A stretch of 64,000 bases of DNA from Sandaracinomonas limnophila (GTDB lineage Bacteria > Bacteroidota > Bacteroidia > Cytophagales > Spirosomataceae): assembly GCF_004005965.1 (NCBI RefSeq), contig NZ_SACY01000002.1:519880-583879 (forward strand), in the 5' to 3' direction. Positions within the stretch are counted from its first letter, which is position 1, and each line of letters begins with the position of its first letter. The notes under the pieces were generated by a model. That model was not told where the DNA came from, did not search any database, and saw nothing but the letters and a program-made list of their open reading frames with translations. Positions 25,665 to 36,000 of this stretch are shown in pieces. Made by a program: the position numbers and the translations under genes.

Positions 25665-27131
25665 ATGAGAAATACTCTTTTCTTAGTATTCACTTTTCTA
25701 CTTTTATCTAAAGCTACGCATGCGCGTGTTTTGGAAGATACGTTAACACATTCTTATGTAGAAGCTGGGGCTATGGCTTCTACGAGTGGATATTCTCCCC
25801 TTTGGTTTCAAAGTTTACAATATGGCGCCGTGCCCTATCAAGGTGCAACGGGAATTGTAAAAGGATACTACGGAAAAAACTATTTTGTGCCTACAAAAGC
25901 TTACCAGAAAGCTAAAAAATACGATTGGAAATATGGAGTTGAGGCTGTTGCTTTTGGAGGAAAGGAGAATGATATTCGCATAATACAAGCATTTGTAGCA
26001 GGTCGATCAAAGCATTGGGAGTTGTGGATGGGAAGGAAAAAAGAATTAATAGGATTAGGCGATAGTACCTTAAGTTCTGGTTTTTGGACGTTTTCTGGAA
26101 ATGCAATGCCCCCCGTTAAAATTCATTTTGGAACCTTAGATTACCTAGATATATTTAAAGGTTGGCTGGGTGTACAAATGCAATATTCTGATGGATTTCA
26201 AGACAATTTTGGGCCCGTAATAGGCGCCTTACTTCACCAAAAATCACTTTATGGAAGAATTGGAAAAAGGAGTTCGAAATTCAATTTTTTTGGAGGATTA
26301 AACCACAATGTTTCTTGGGCAGGTGTTAGAAAATCTACCCAAGAACAATTTCCAAGCAATCTTGCCACCTATTTTTATGTGGTAACCGCCATAAAAGATA
26401 GGTCCATTGTGGAGATTGATCCGAATACGACAGGAGACGACTCAGGCAATCAATATGGGAATCATCTGGGAAGTGTTGATTTGGCCCTTCAATTTCAGGA
26501 TAAAAAATTGGGTCGATTTATGTTTTATAAGCAGACCCCCTTCGAAACGGGCCGATTGTCGAGCTTATCTACTGTCAACGATGGGATAACCGGCCTTAGT
26601 TGGAAGTTACCCAAACGATTACCCATCAATCATTTGGTATTTGAATATATTTATACTGCAAACCAAGGAAATTATCTTTCCGGAATTTCAGAATTCTTGG
26701 GCCTCAAGGATTCCCAAATGTCCCAAATAGAATCCTATTACAACAACACACACGGCCCTTGGGCTTATTTTGGGAAAGGTTTAGGAAATCCTTTGATTCC
26801 CATTGACAGAGAGAGTGCTTTTATCAAAAACGAAGGATTTTCCTTTTCAAAAAATGCCACAAAGGCTTACTATATAGGCCTGGGAGGTGCAATTACCGAT
26901 GAATTAAGTTACCTATTTAGAGGCTCCGTGAGTAGATATGCTACGCCAAGAAATCATTTGTCCCCTCGCCTCACAGACGAAGAAATGGAATCACAAACGG
27001 CCTGGGCCTTACAAGTTAATGGAGCGTTTAAAAAATCTTATACCTGGACAGCCCAAATAGGCTACAACCAAGGTTATAGACTACAAAACGCCTTGGGATT
27101 AATGGTTTCCTTGAGGAAGGATTTGTTTTAA
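25665..27131 (+). CDS. Wzi-like capsule assembly / outer-membrane beta-barrel protein
   Basis: A 488-aa protein with a signal peptide (MRNTLFLVFTFLLLSKATHA, 1-20) and an alternating hydrophobic, aromatic-rich pattern expected of an outer-membrane barrel. The segments SYVEAGAMASTSGYSPLWFQ, WELWMGRKKELIGLGDSTLS and HFGTLDYLDIFKGWLG fit the capsule-assembly Wzi family common in Bacteroidota, which binds capsule polysaccharide at the surface in characterised members. Its position after a GT2 and an SDR gene supports a link to surface glycans, though a 237-base gap gives it its own promoter. Its stop overlaps by three bases the stop of the convergent fibre-like pseudogene. Confidence 0.7.
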   Translation: MRNTLFLVFTFLLLSKATHARVLEDTLTHSYVEAGAMASTSGYSPLWFQSLQYGAVPYQGATGIVKGYYGKNYFVPTKAYQKAKKYDWKYGVEAVAFGGKENDIRIIQAFVAGRSKHWELWMGRKKELIGLGDSTLSSGFWTFSGNAMPPVKIHFGTLDYLDIFKGWLGVQMQYSDGFQDNFGPVIGALLHQKSLYGRIGKRSSKFNFFGGLNHNVSWAGVRKSTQEQFPSNLATYFYVVTAIKDRSIVEIDPNTTGDDSGNQYGNHLGSVDLALQFQDKKLGRFMFYKQTPFETGRLSSLSTVNDGITGLSWKLPKRLPINHLVFEYIYTANQGNYLSGISEFLGLKDSQMSQIESYYNNTHGPWAYFGKGLGNPLIPIDRESAFIKNEGFSFSKNATKAYYIGLGGAITDELSYLFRGSVSRYATPRNHLSPRLTDEEMESQTAWALQVNGAFKKSYTWTAQIGYNQGYRLQNALGLMVSLRKDLF

Positions 27132-27671
27132 AATCCTGCCTCCATATAATAATAAACAGTTGTTCCCATTACTATGAATGTATAAATGGTTTGTTTTAAA
27201 ACAACTGTTTGTCCATTATTGGCCGATAAAAAGACAAATGAGGTTCCAGCAGGATTTAAACCTGTAAAAGACGAAGTATTAGCTGTAGTTCCTTGAACTG
27301 CTAAAGTATAGGTTCCACCATCTTTCATTCCTTGAAGGTTAAACGCACCAGGACTAGCTGTTGTATAAGTTAAGTTACTGTTTCCAAATAAAATAGCCGT
27401 GGCGGCGCCTGAATTGTAGGCACTGGCATTGGTAAAAGAACCATTTACTTCCAATTTTGATTTTGGGTCTAGAGTACCTATTCCTACATTTCCTCCTGAA
27501 GGATTAATAATAATTCGCAGATCCAGCTCCAAAAGAAACGGAAGAATAAGGTTTAAATTTGGAAAGCACCTGTGCTTTTTTACCATTTTGACCCAAAAAC
27601 CAAAATTGAGAATGAGCAGAAAAAGTAAATGCTAAAAGAACTAAAAATAAAAATAAGTTTAATTTCTTCAT
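27128..27671 (-). pseudogene. Frameshifted short fibre-like surface protein
   Basis: The ATG at 27671 begins MKKLNLFLFLVLLAFTFSAH, a clear signal peptide, and continues to SVSFGAGSANYY, where TAA stops it at 27504-27506. One base further in a +1 frame, the sequence continues INPSGGNVGIGTLDPKSKLE and runs to 27128. The continuation matches the C-terminal module of the 516-aa fibre-like protein nearby (KLEVNGS, AILFGNSNL, MKDGGTYTLAVQGT, FIVMGTTVYYYME). An extra base in the AT-rich stretch near 27510 therefore breaks an otherwise complete gene of about 180 codons. It could be a true mutation, a sequencing error or programmed frameshifting. Confidence 0.75.
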
Positions 27672-27778
27672 GAAAGTAAATCGATTTGCATGATACAACG
27701 TTCGTACTTTAAAAATGTTGTCCAATTTTAAAAACGAAGATAGCAAGAAATTTACTACGATGTAATACTCAGCTTTAT

Positions 27779-30412
27779 TTACTTCTTATTAACCAATTTT
27801 TCTACCAATTCTTTCAGTTCATTGATCTGATTTTGTTGCTTTTGGATAAGTGCTTGATTGTTTTCAATTTGAATTTGTTGTTCTTGAATGGCCTTTGTTA
27901 ATACCGGAATAATAGCCGTATAGTTCACGCTCAATAATTTATCCTTGTCTTTACCTTCACTAACCAATTCAGGCATCACTTTTTGGAGTTCTTGCGCGAT
28001 GAAACCGTTTTCATTGATGCTATTAGAAGCAGCATCTAATGACATTTTCTTGTCATAATTAACCGGGCGCAATTGCATGATTTTGGTCAAACCGCTATTG
28101 AGATTTACGATATTACTTTTTAAGCGGAGATCAGAGGTTAAGGCTGTACCAGCCGCGCGAACAGAGCCGCTGGCATTGATATCTCCTGAAACATCTAATT
28201 TATAACCTGGAGTTGTTGTACCTATTCCTATATTTCCGGTGGATAAACCTGTGATATAATTCGTACTAGCTAGTCCATTGGTTAAGGTAAAACCGTCTGA
28301 TGTACCCGAAATATTTCTCAATTGAAAGGACCCTCCATCTTTATTAATCATTTTTATAAATGCCTGATCGTATGGCGCTGTTCCAGCGGTTCTTTCCAGC
28401 GTGATACCTCCGGTAGCCCCTTTTACATGGAAGAGCGATTCTGGTGAATTGGTTCCTATACCAACATTTCCTCCTGCTGGTTGAATTATATATGGCAAAA
28501 CATTCCCAGTTGAATAGTTGTGAGCTTGAACAGCTGCTGAAGATGTTGTTAAATAGTAACTAATTGAGTTATTGTTAACACCTGAAGTGGTTTGAAAACG
28601 AATTAAGGGTCTAAATGTGGAATTATCCATTAGATTAGTAGATGTAGTAGGTAAGCTTGCAATATATGCATTGTCATTGACTACCAATTTCGTTAAGGGA
28701 GCTGTTGTTCCTATACCGACGTTCCCGTTTCCTTGCCATGTCATTACTTTACTTATTACCGTATTATTATCACCGTCAGTAAGTCCAAGATCTAATCGAG
28801 AAGACGCGAATGTAGTTGTGCCATAAGTCCCTAAATCAAACTGAGCAATGTTATCCCATTTTACACCATTGACTGCTGGACGAGAAAAGCGTAACATTTG
28901 AGCGTCTGCATTAACTGTGTTAGTAGCCGATAATGAATTAATGGCATGTATGGTAGATGTTGGGCTTGTTGTACCTACACCAACTCTTCCAGAGCCGTCA
29001 ATCGTAAAAACATGTTTAGTGCCAATAGCAGAGGCGGCATTTGCATTGGTCCAAGTGTAGAAATCAATTGCATTGCCCGCAGCAGCACCACCTTGATGTC
29101 TTGTTTTTATCGCGTGGGCATAATTACTTGTTGAATTATAACCGAATAACAGTTGATTTTTTGTAAAAACACCTGAATCATTACCATTTCTAAACGAACC
29201 TCCGCCTTTCACATCTAAATTAATAGTAGGCGTATTAATGCCTACCCCTACGAAGCCATTTGCCTGCCAAGTCATCACCGGACTCATGGTCGTTATATCC
29301 AGTCCATCGTTCATTGTTAAATCCATCCTAGAATAGGCCGTGGCACCTAATTGTGCATAAGTTCCTAAATTGAATTGAGCAACGTTACCAAATTTTGACC
29401 CTGAAGAAGTGGGCCTAGAAAGCTTTAAAATAGTGACATCCACATTGGGTGCCTGTGTTGCTGCCGTCTGACTATTAACATCCAGGGTTGCAACTGGTGT
29501 ACTTATGCCTATACCCACATTACCACTTCTTAAATAATTGATCATAGGGGTAACGTAACCATTCATTCCAAAATCTACTCGATTATTCGCAGCATCATTA
29601 CCTTGATAAACAAATCGCCACTCTGAACTATTTCCTTTTGCATTAGCCGTACCAAAATTTAATTGGGTAGCATGGCCTGCAGTTGTATTGGTTGGTGCAA
29701 AAAATCTGGCTACTGTTGTGAAGGGACCAACTGTCGAAGATTGAACTTCTAATGGTACAGAAGGGGTAAAACTATTACCTCCAATTCCCACACTACCACC
29801 TCTCCAAATGCTGGCCGTTTTATTACTTCCTGCATCATTTGTGGTACCAGCCAAATTCCATGCCGTGGAGGCAGGCGCCGTGTAGGTCACATAGGTAGTT
29901 CCGTTGTAGGTCCAAAGACTGTTGTCTACACTTGATTGATACACCACACTTTGATCCGAGGGAGTATCGGGTGTAAAAACCACACCAGAGGTCGTTGGTG
30001 TAGCCGTAGAAAAAGTTACAATATTTTGTGTACCTGGCACGTTGGTTAAAATCACATCTCCATTGCTATCCACGCCCAATACTTTGCTGGATGATGTGTT
30101 AGCTGTGCTAGAAGACGTCAAATTCGTAAATCGCAAACCTGAGTTACCGGCAGTCCCCTGGTTGATTTCCAATTTATTGGCAGGTGCGTTTGTCCCAATT
30201 CCCAAATTACCTAAGCGGTAAATGGCGTTGGTTTTATCGGTTCCTGCATCTGTTGTTCCACCTGAAAGAGAAAAGTTAGAACCTACCGTAATTTCTTTAC
30301 CATATCTATCCACTACCGCATTTTGTGCTAGAGATGCTGAAGTGATTAAACTAAAAATAAAAGTGGTTATACCAAAAATTCGAAGTTTTAGTTCAGAATG
30401 CATAAATTTCAT
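27779..30412 (-). CDS. Secreted tail-fibre-like protein with C-terminal Peptidase_S74-type chaperone domain
   Basis: From the ATG at 30412 the protein has 877 residues, beginning MKFMHSELKLRIFGITTF and a signal peptide ending near SASLAQ. The body has many copies of the G(N/S)VGIGT-type turn with PxxxLxV, as in phage tail fibres and bacterial surface fibres. The end carries SDLRLKSNIVNLNSGL and NGFIAQELQKVMPELV, the intramolecular chaperone (Peptidase_S74) signature of trimeric phage tailspikes, followed by a Gln/Asn/Leu-rich coiled coil (about 840-877). In phages this domain trimerises the fibre and is then autocleaved. No phage genes surround it. Its N-terminal 180 residues are almost identical to the 516-aa protein. 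Confidence 0.8.
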   Translation of the reverse strand: MKFMHSELKLRIFGITTFIFSLITSASLAQNAVVDRYGKEITVGSNFSLSGGTTDAGTDKTNAIYRLGNLGIGTNAPANKLEINQGTAGNSGLRFTNLTSSSTANTSSSKVLGVDSNGDVILTNVPGTQNIVTFSTATPTTSGVVFTPDTPSDQSVVYQSSVDNSLWTYNGTTYVTYTAPASTAWNLAGTTNDAGSNKTASIWRGGSVGIGGNSFTPSVPLEVQSSTVGPFTTVARFFAPTNTTAGHATQLNFGTANAKGNSSEWRFVYQGNDAANNRVDFGMNGYVTPMINYLRSGNVGIGISTPVATLDVNSQTAATQAPNVDVTILKLSRPTSSGSKFGNVAQFNLGTYAQLGATAYSRMDLTMNDGLDITTMSPVMTWQANGFVGVGINTPTINLDVKGGGSFRNGNDSGVFTKNQLLFGYNSTSNYAHAIKTRHQGGAAAGNAIDFYTWTNANAASAIGTKHVFTIDGSGRVGVGTTSPTSTIHAINSLSATNTVNADAQMLRFSRPAVNGVKWDNIAQFDLGTYGTTTFASSRLDLGLTDGDNNTVISKVMTWQGNGNVGIGTTAPLTKLVVNDNAYIASLPTTSTNLMDNSTFRPLIRFQTTSGVNNNSISYYLTTSSAAVQAHNYSTGNVLPYIIQPAGGNVGIGTNSPESLFHVKGATGGITLERTAGTAPYDQAFIKMINKDGGSFQLRNISGTSDGFTLTNGLASTNYITGLSTGNIGIGTTTPGYKLDVSGDINASGSVRAAGTALTSDLRLKSNIVNLNSGLTKIMQLRPVNYDKKMSLDAASNSINENGFIAQELQKVMPELVSEGKDKDKLLSVNYTAIIPVLTKAIQEQQIQIENNQALIQKQQNQINELKELVEKLVNKK
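29798..30338 (-). repeat. Direct repeat, copy A (about 540 bp), shared N-terminal fibre module
   Basis: This stretch is nearly identical, without indels, to 32405-32948, at a constant offset of 2610 bases. Both encode QNAVVD(R/K)-GKEITVGSNF through the NLAGTTNDAG-NKTA segment. The high nucleotide identity contrasts with the divergent remainder of the two genes, which suggests recent duplication or gene conversion. Confidence 0.85.
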
Positions 30413-30453
30413 AAGTATTATTAATATAGTTGAACGCTTCAATTTTAATTTTG

Positions 30454-31479
30454 TCAATAAGACCCCCAAAAAATAATTTGGTTGTTTTCTAATGTTGAAT
30501 ATTGTACTCTATTTAATGGTTCTGAGAATAAAATAAATTCTGGGATATTGCCAGTAAATCCATTTTGATTCAGAACGCTATCCAAGGATCCTGTTGTAAT
30601 GCCTACTCCAAAAGTAGACCCAGCAGACCAAGTTGGAGGCGTATTAAAATTTAAATTCGAATTGTTTTTAGCTGATCCACTCACCCGGACTATTTTATCC
30701 GTTGGATTTCTAATTAATGTGTATTGTTTATAAGCATTAAATCCAAGTGTGCTATTATTTAAAAAATATCTACCCACATCGGCAGAGTTACCAAAATCTG
30801 TGTACATATAATTATTATCAGAAGGCCAATTCATGTGTGCCGACCACCTAATAGAATTATTAGAAATATCTGAATAACCGAATGAATTATTTGTACCAGA
30901 TCCTGCCAATATTTTAGCAATCAACAAAACACTACCTCTAAGGCCACTTCCTAATAAAGTAGGTAAGGGTTGATTAATGGTTACATTAGTTTTGTTAGCG
31001 CCAACAAATGACAACGTCGCATATGCATTCGATGCACCGGCATTTGCTATTTCTAAGGCAGGTTGACGAGCAGTGGATGTTTGTACGCCATTATACCCAT
31101 TTAAACTTTGATCATACCAAATGGATACGTTTAACGTACGACCGCTTCTGAAGGACGCTAAAGACATCGTCGAATTTAGCGCTAAACCAGAAGTCCCCGC
31201 AGCGGCAATGGTTACCACACTATTATCTGATACCACATTATTTGCATCAAACGCTACATCTGCCTGGGCATCATCTCCACTCCTTCTCACTCGTAAGGCA
31301 GGGCCCGTGTAGGCATTTCTTAATTTTCTAGTACTCAGTGCGAAAGACGCCGTTTGCTCTACTTGATCCAAAAGACCTCTAAACACAAATATGTGTGAAT
31401 GTAAAACCGGTGTACCTGGAACTTGCGCATGGATTACGTTTGAAAGACTAAAAAAGAAAAGAAATATACATTTTTTCAT
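30454..31479 (-). CDS. Secreted arabinofuranosidase/lectin-like (ArabFuran-catal type) protein
   Basis: From MKKCIFLFFFSLSNVIHAQ (signal peptide, 1-19) the protein has 341 residues. The block FALSTRKLRNAYTGPALRVR (about 46-65), followed by RSGDDAQADVAFD, and the later SIWYDQSLNGYNG match the alpha-L-arabinofuranosidase B catalytic-domain-like (concanavalin-type) module found in many Bacteroidota surface proteins, usually as a carbohydrate-binding or structural domain rather than a proven enzyme. The later part (IRWSAHMNWPSDNNYMYTD and GFTGNIPEFILFSEPL) is typical of the same module. It starts five bases after the stop of the 516-aa gene and lies between the two fibre genes. Activity is not assigned. 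Confidence 0.65.
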   Translation of the reverse strand: MKKCIFLFFFSLSNVIHAQVPGTPVLHSHIFVFRGLLDQVEQTASFALSTRKLRNAYTGPALRVRRSGDDAQADVAFDANNVVSDNSVVTIAAAGTSGLALNSTMSLASFRSGRTLNVSIWYDQSLNGYNGVQTSTARQPALEIANAGASNAYATLSFVGANKTNVTINQPLPTLLGSGLRGSVLLIAKILAGSGTNNSFGYSDISNNSIRWSAHMNWPSDNNYMYTDFGNSADVGRYFLNNSTLGFNAYKQYTLIRNPTDKIVRVSGSAKNNSNLNFNTPPTWSAGSTFGVGITTGSLDSVLNQNGFTGNIPEFILFSEPLNRVQYSTLENNQIIFWGSY

Positions 31480-31483
31480 ATCC

Positions 31484-33034
31484 TTAAAAACCGGGTTCCA
31501 TGTAATAATAAACCGTTGTACCCATAACAATAAATGTATACAAGGTATGTTTACCCGAAATGGTCGGTCCATTATTGGTAGAAAGAAAAGTAAAGGAGGC
31601 GCCAGATGGACTTAATCCTGTAAAGCTAGAAGTACCAGATGAAGTCCCTTGCACAGCTAATGTGTAGGTTCCACCATCTTTCATACCTTGTAAATTAAAA
31701 GCTGTAGGACTTGCCGAAGTATATGCCAAATTACTGTTTCCAAATAATATGGCGGTGGCAGACCCCGAATTGAAAGCAGCGGTATTAGTGGCCGATCCAT
31801 TTACTTCTAATTTAGAAACCGGAGCTTTTGTCCCAATCCCAACATTACCGCTGTTCGTTAATCGAAAACCCTCCATCGTTGTCCCACCTGTGGTGGCGTA
31901 ATTGAAGGCTAATCCTACACCAGTAGCACTTCCGGGTCTGACTACTTCAATTCCTCCAAAAGTATTATACCATCCTAATTTAATTCCTCCAACCTGTGTA
32001 TCTACCCCAGTCGGCGCTTTACCATATACTTCGAACCAAACAGGCTCACCTGAACCATTATTTAAAGTATTCGGCTGTATACTAGCATTTCCTATAACAG
32101 ACAACTTATAGCCTGGGGAAGTTGTCCCGATGCCCACATTTCCATTGGCATGCCAAGACATTACATCACTCAAAGTTGTTTCATCTCCACCATTGTTCAA
32201 TCCCAAATCTAATCGAGTTTGGGCAGTACCTCCTGTTCCATAAGACCCTAAACTAAATTGTGCAACATGTCCAAATTTTACACCCTCTTGTCTAATTCGA
32301 GATAATCGCAACACTTGAGCACTGGCATTAATGCTAGCTGTAGCAAGTGTTGGGTTTTGTACGTGTAATGTCGATAAAGGATTATTTATACCTACACCAA
32401 TACTTCCACTTCTCCAAATAGCAGCCGTTTTATTACCACCTGCATCATTCGTTGTGCCTGCCAAATTCCATGCCGTGGAGGCAGGTGCCGTGTAGGTCAC
32501 ATAGCTTGTTCCGTTGTAGGTCCAAAGACTATTGTCTACACTTGATTGATACACCACACTTTGATCTGAGGGAGTATCAGGTGTAAAAACAACTCCAGCT
32601 GTGGTTGGTGTAGCCGTAGAAAAAGTTACAATATTTTGTGTACCTGGAACGTTGGTTAAAATCACATCTCCATTGCTATCCACGCCTAATACTTTGCTGG
32701 ATGAAGTGTTGGCTGTGCTGGATGACGTCAAATTCGTAAATCGCAAACCTGAGTTACCGGCTGTCCCCTGGTTGATTTCCAATTTATTGGCAGGTGCGTT
32801 TGTCCCAATTCCCAAATTACCTAAGCGGTAAATGGCGTTGGTTTTATCGGTTCCCGCATCTGTTGTTCCACCTGAAAGAGAAAAGTTAGAACCTACCGTA
32901 ATTTCTTTACCATTTTTATCTACAACTGCATTTTGTGCAAATAATTCAATCGTGAACAAACAAAATAGACCTATAAAAAAAGCTGTCCTGAAAAAATATT
33001 TTTTGTGGATGTGATATTTCATTATGTCAAACAT
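31484..33034 (-). CDS. Secreted tail-fibre-like repeat protein
   Basis: A 516-aa protein. The start MFDIMKYHIHKKYFFR leads into a signal peptide ending about FAQ; an alternative ATG four codons later is possible. Its ATG overlaps the preceding stop as TAATG, so translation is coupled to the giant repeat protein. Residues about 35-215 repeat the N-terminal module of the 896-aa ORF; several NVGIGT turns follow. The last 110 residues form the GSATAILFGNSNL...FIVMGTTVYYYMEPGF module that also ends the frameshifted gene. It lacks the S74 chaperone. Likely a surface or secreted fibre; binding target unknown. Confidence 0.75.
   Translation of the reverse strand: MFDIMKYHIHKKYFFRTAFFIGLFCLFTIELFAQNAVVDKNGKEITVGSNFSLSGGTTDAGTDKTNAIYRLGNLGIGTNAPANKLEINQGTAGNSGLRFTNLTSSSTANTSSSKVLGVDSNGDVILTNVPGTQNIVTFSTATPTTAGVVFTPDTPSDQSVVYQSSVDNSLWTYNGTSYVTYTAPASTAWNLAGTTNDAGGNKTAAIWRSGSIGVGINNPLSTLHVQNPTLATASINASAQVLRLSRIRQEGVKFGHVAQFSLGSYGTGGTAQTRLDLGLNNGGDETTLSDVMSWHANGNVGIGTTSPGYKLSVIGNASIQPNTLNNGSGEPVWFEVYGKAPTGVDTQVGGIKLGWYNTFGGIEVVRPGSATGVGLAFNYATTGGTTMEGFRLTNSGNVGIGTKAPVSKLEVNGSATNTAAFNSGSATAILFGNSNLAYTSASPTAFNLQGMKDGGTYTLAVQGTSSGTSSFTGLSPSGASFTFLSTNNGPTISGKHTLYTFIVMGTTVYYYMEPGF
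32405..32948 (-). repeat. Direct repeat, copy B (about 540 bp), shared N-terminal fibre module
   Basis: Partner of copy A at 29798-30338, with an indel-free match of more than 500 bases in the same orientation. Recombination between the copies would delete the arabinofuranosidase-like gene and fuse the two fibre genes. Confidence 0.85.
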
Positions 33035-36000
33035 TAATATATGTAGTCAAAAGAAACTCGATCATTCACCAAAAGGGCGTAAGATCCATTGTTAGAAGGA
33101 ACATAGGTAACTGTATCGCCAGATAAACTAATGGCATCTTTAGGTACTCGTATACCGTTTACAAACATGGCGACTTTACCCAGAGGGGTATTAGTTAAAG
33201 TAAAAGAAGTTTGACCTGCTGTTGCGATAAATTCATCTGTTTCCATTTGAGCTACTGAACTTTTTGAAACAGGAATCCAATTGGTACCATCAAATTGTAG
33301 AAGCTGATTGGTTGTTGGCGTGGTGGTACTTACTGGTGTTCCTTGAATTTTAACAACAGCTGGTGCCGTTGAGGTGCCGCCCAAGTCGCCAGTTAGTTGG
33401 ATTTTACCTAATGTACTTGCATCGGCATTCGGAGTGGCGTTGGCACTCACATACGTTTCAACTGCTGCTACACTAGGGTACATAATTGTTGAACCCGTAT
33501 TGGTCGTGATATTTGAAGATAAATTAGCCGTAGTCTGAGCACCCATTACATCTGCTACAGGAATTGTTGAACTGGCTGTCATTGCAGAAGTTCCATTTCC
33601 TTTCACATAACCAGTCAATGTAGTGGCTCCTGTACCGCCATTCGCTACAGAAATTGTTTCTCCTATTTTACTATTTGTAATAGCAGCATTGGCAATTTTG
33701 CTGGTGGTTACGTTTTCATCTTTTATTTTGGCAGTTTCGATGGCATCATTGGCAAGATCCGAAACAACGATGGTTCCATCTGCTATCATACCTGTGAGCA
33801 CTTTTGATGCCCCAATGCTGGCAACTCCAGCATTACTCATTGTTATATCACCTGAAATGCTGACCTCTGTCGCTTCATTGGAGGCATTACCCACATAAAT
33901 TTTTCCATCAGCCAATGTATTAATAGCGGATGTAGCGTTATCGACATAGGTTTTAACGGCTAATTGAGAAGGATAAGATGTATTATTAGCAGAAACACCC
34001 CCTAAATCCGTCGCCGTAGATTTATTGATAAGATCTTCTTTTAAATTCAAAGCCGTATTAGTAGAAGTTCCTATACCTGCATTTAGCATATTTTGAACAA
34101 AAGTTTTAACAGCAAGTTGAGTTGGATATTTAACATCATTAGCAGCAGCACCACCCATATCTACTGCTGTAGATTTGTTTACAACGGCTTCGGCGCCCAA
34201 ATTGGTTAGTGCATCGGAAGCGGTACTAGCCCCTGTTCCTCCATTGGCTATCGTAATCACCTCTCCAATCTTTGCATTGGTAATTGAAGAATTAGCAAGG
34301 TCAACGGTTGCCACGGTTCCATCTAAAATTTTATTGGAGGTAATTTTTCCTGTTCCAACCTCGGGTGCTGAGGCGGTACCTGTTAAATCTCCAGCTAATT
34401 GAATTTTACCTGTTGCTAACGTGGTAGCATCTGGAGTAGCAGAAGATATCTTAGAATCTACATAGGCTTTATTTGCAGCATCTGTCGCATTATTTGGAGC
34501 ATCTGCTAAGGTAATTTTTGTAGTAGTTGGAAAATCCAAATTTCCTGACATCACACTACCCGATAATTGTACATATCGAGCATCAAGAGAGGCCTGATTG
34601 ACAGATACTTCATTCCAAGCACCTGAGGCTCCTGTACTTATGAAGGTTCTACCATTATTGGAAGCAATTGGATCCCCTGAAACCACATAAATATCTCCAT
34701 TGTTAGTGGTACTAATAGCCGGAAGTAGTGCGAGTGTACCAGTTGTAACCTTTCCAAAAGCAATGGCTACATTACCTGTGGAAGGAACTGGAGTGATTCC
34801 ATTGACCGAACGAACCGCACCTGAAACATCAGCCACCGGAATACTAGAAAGAGTAGTAAAATTAGCACCGACACTTGCCTGTTTTACATAGCCTAATGTA
34901 GTACTCAAATCGGAACCAGTACCGCCCTTTGAAACAGAAACTATTTCTCCTATTTTAGCATTGGTTATGGCAGCTTCAGCAATCTTTGCAGTGGTAATTC
35001 CTAGGTCTGCCACTTTTATGTTGGAATTAATTAAAGTAGCTCCAACGCCATCTGTAACAGTTATTGAAGCATCTCCAGCTGTCAAATCCTTACCAATCAA
35101 ATTATCAGAAGATAATTTACCCCACTCTACCCCTGTCCCAGTCGAATTTGTTTTTAAAACTTGATTCGCAGTTCCGGAGGCAATTTTAGCGGTTGTTACA
35201 TTCGCATCTTTGATGTCCGCTGTTTGTACTTCGCCATCTTTGATTTTATCTGTGGTAATAGCATCTGCTTCTAACTTCGCATTCGTTACATTCAAATCCG
35301 CAATTTTTGCGGTCGTTACATTTGCATCTTTGATATCCACTGTTAGAACTTCGCCATCTTTGATTTTATCTGTGGTAATAGCATCTGCTGCTACTTTCAC
35401 ATTTGTAACATTTAAATCAGCGATTTTTGCCGTCGTTACATTTGCATCCGCAATCTTAGCAGTAGTAACCGCAGCATCAGCGATTTTAGCTGTTACTATA
35501 CCTAAATCTTTTACTTTGAAAGGACTTGCTGTGGTTCCAGCTCCTTCGATGCTGGTCATATCCGCCACTGCCCCAAAACTATTTTTATCCAACCATGCAA
35601 CAGCACCAGTCGCATCTGTTACTAAAACAGTATTGCTCGTACCTGCTGCTATTTTATTGGTAGTAACTGCCGCTTCTGCAATTTTTCCATTTGTTACATT
35701 TAAATCCGCAATTTTTGCTGTAGTTACATTGGCATCTTTAATATCGGCTGTTTGAACTTCTCCGTCTTTGATTTTATCTGTGGTAATGGCATCTGCTGAT
35801 ACTTTCGCATTTGTAACATTTAAATCAGCGATTTTTGCAGTTGTTACATTGGCATCGGCAATCTTAGCAGTAGTAACCGCTGCATCAGCGATTTTAAGGG
35901 TAGAAATAGCACCCGAAGTAATAATTGGGGCATTTGCCGTAGTTCCTGTGCCGGCTAAATCACCTCCTAATTTCACTTTTCCTAAAAAACTTGTTGTTGC

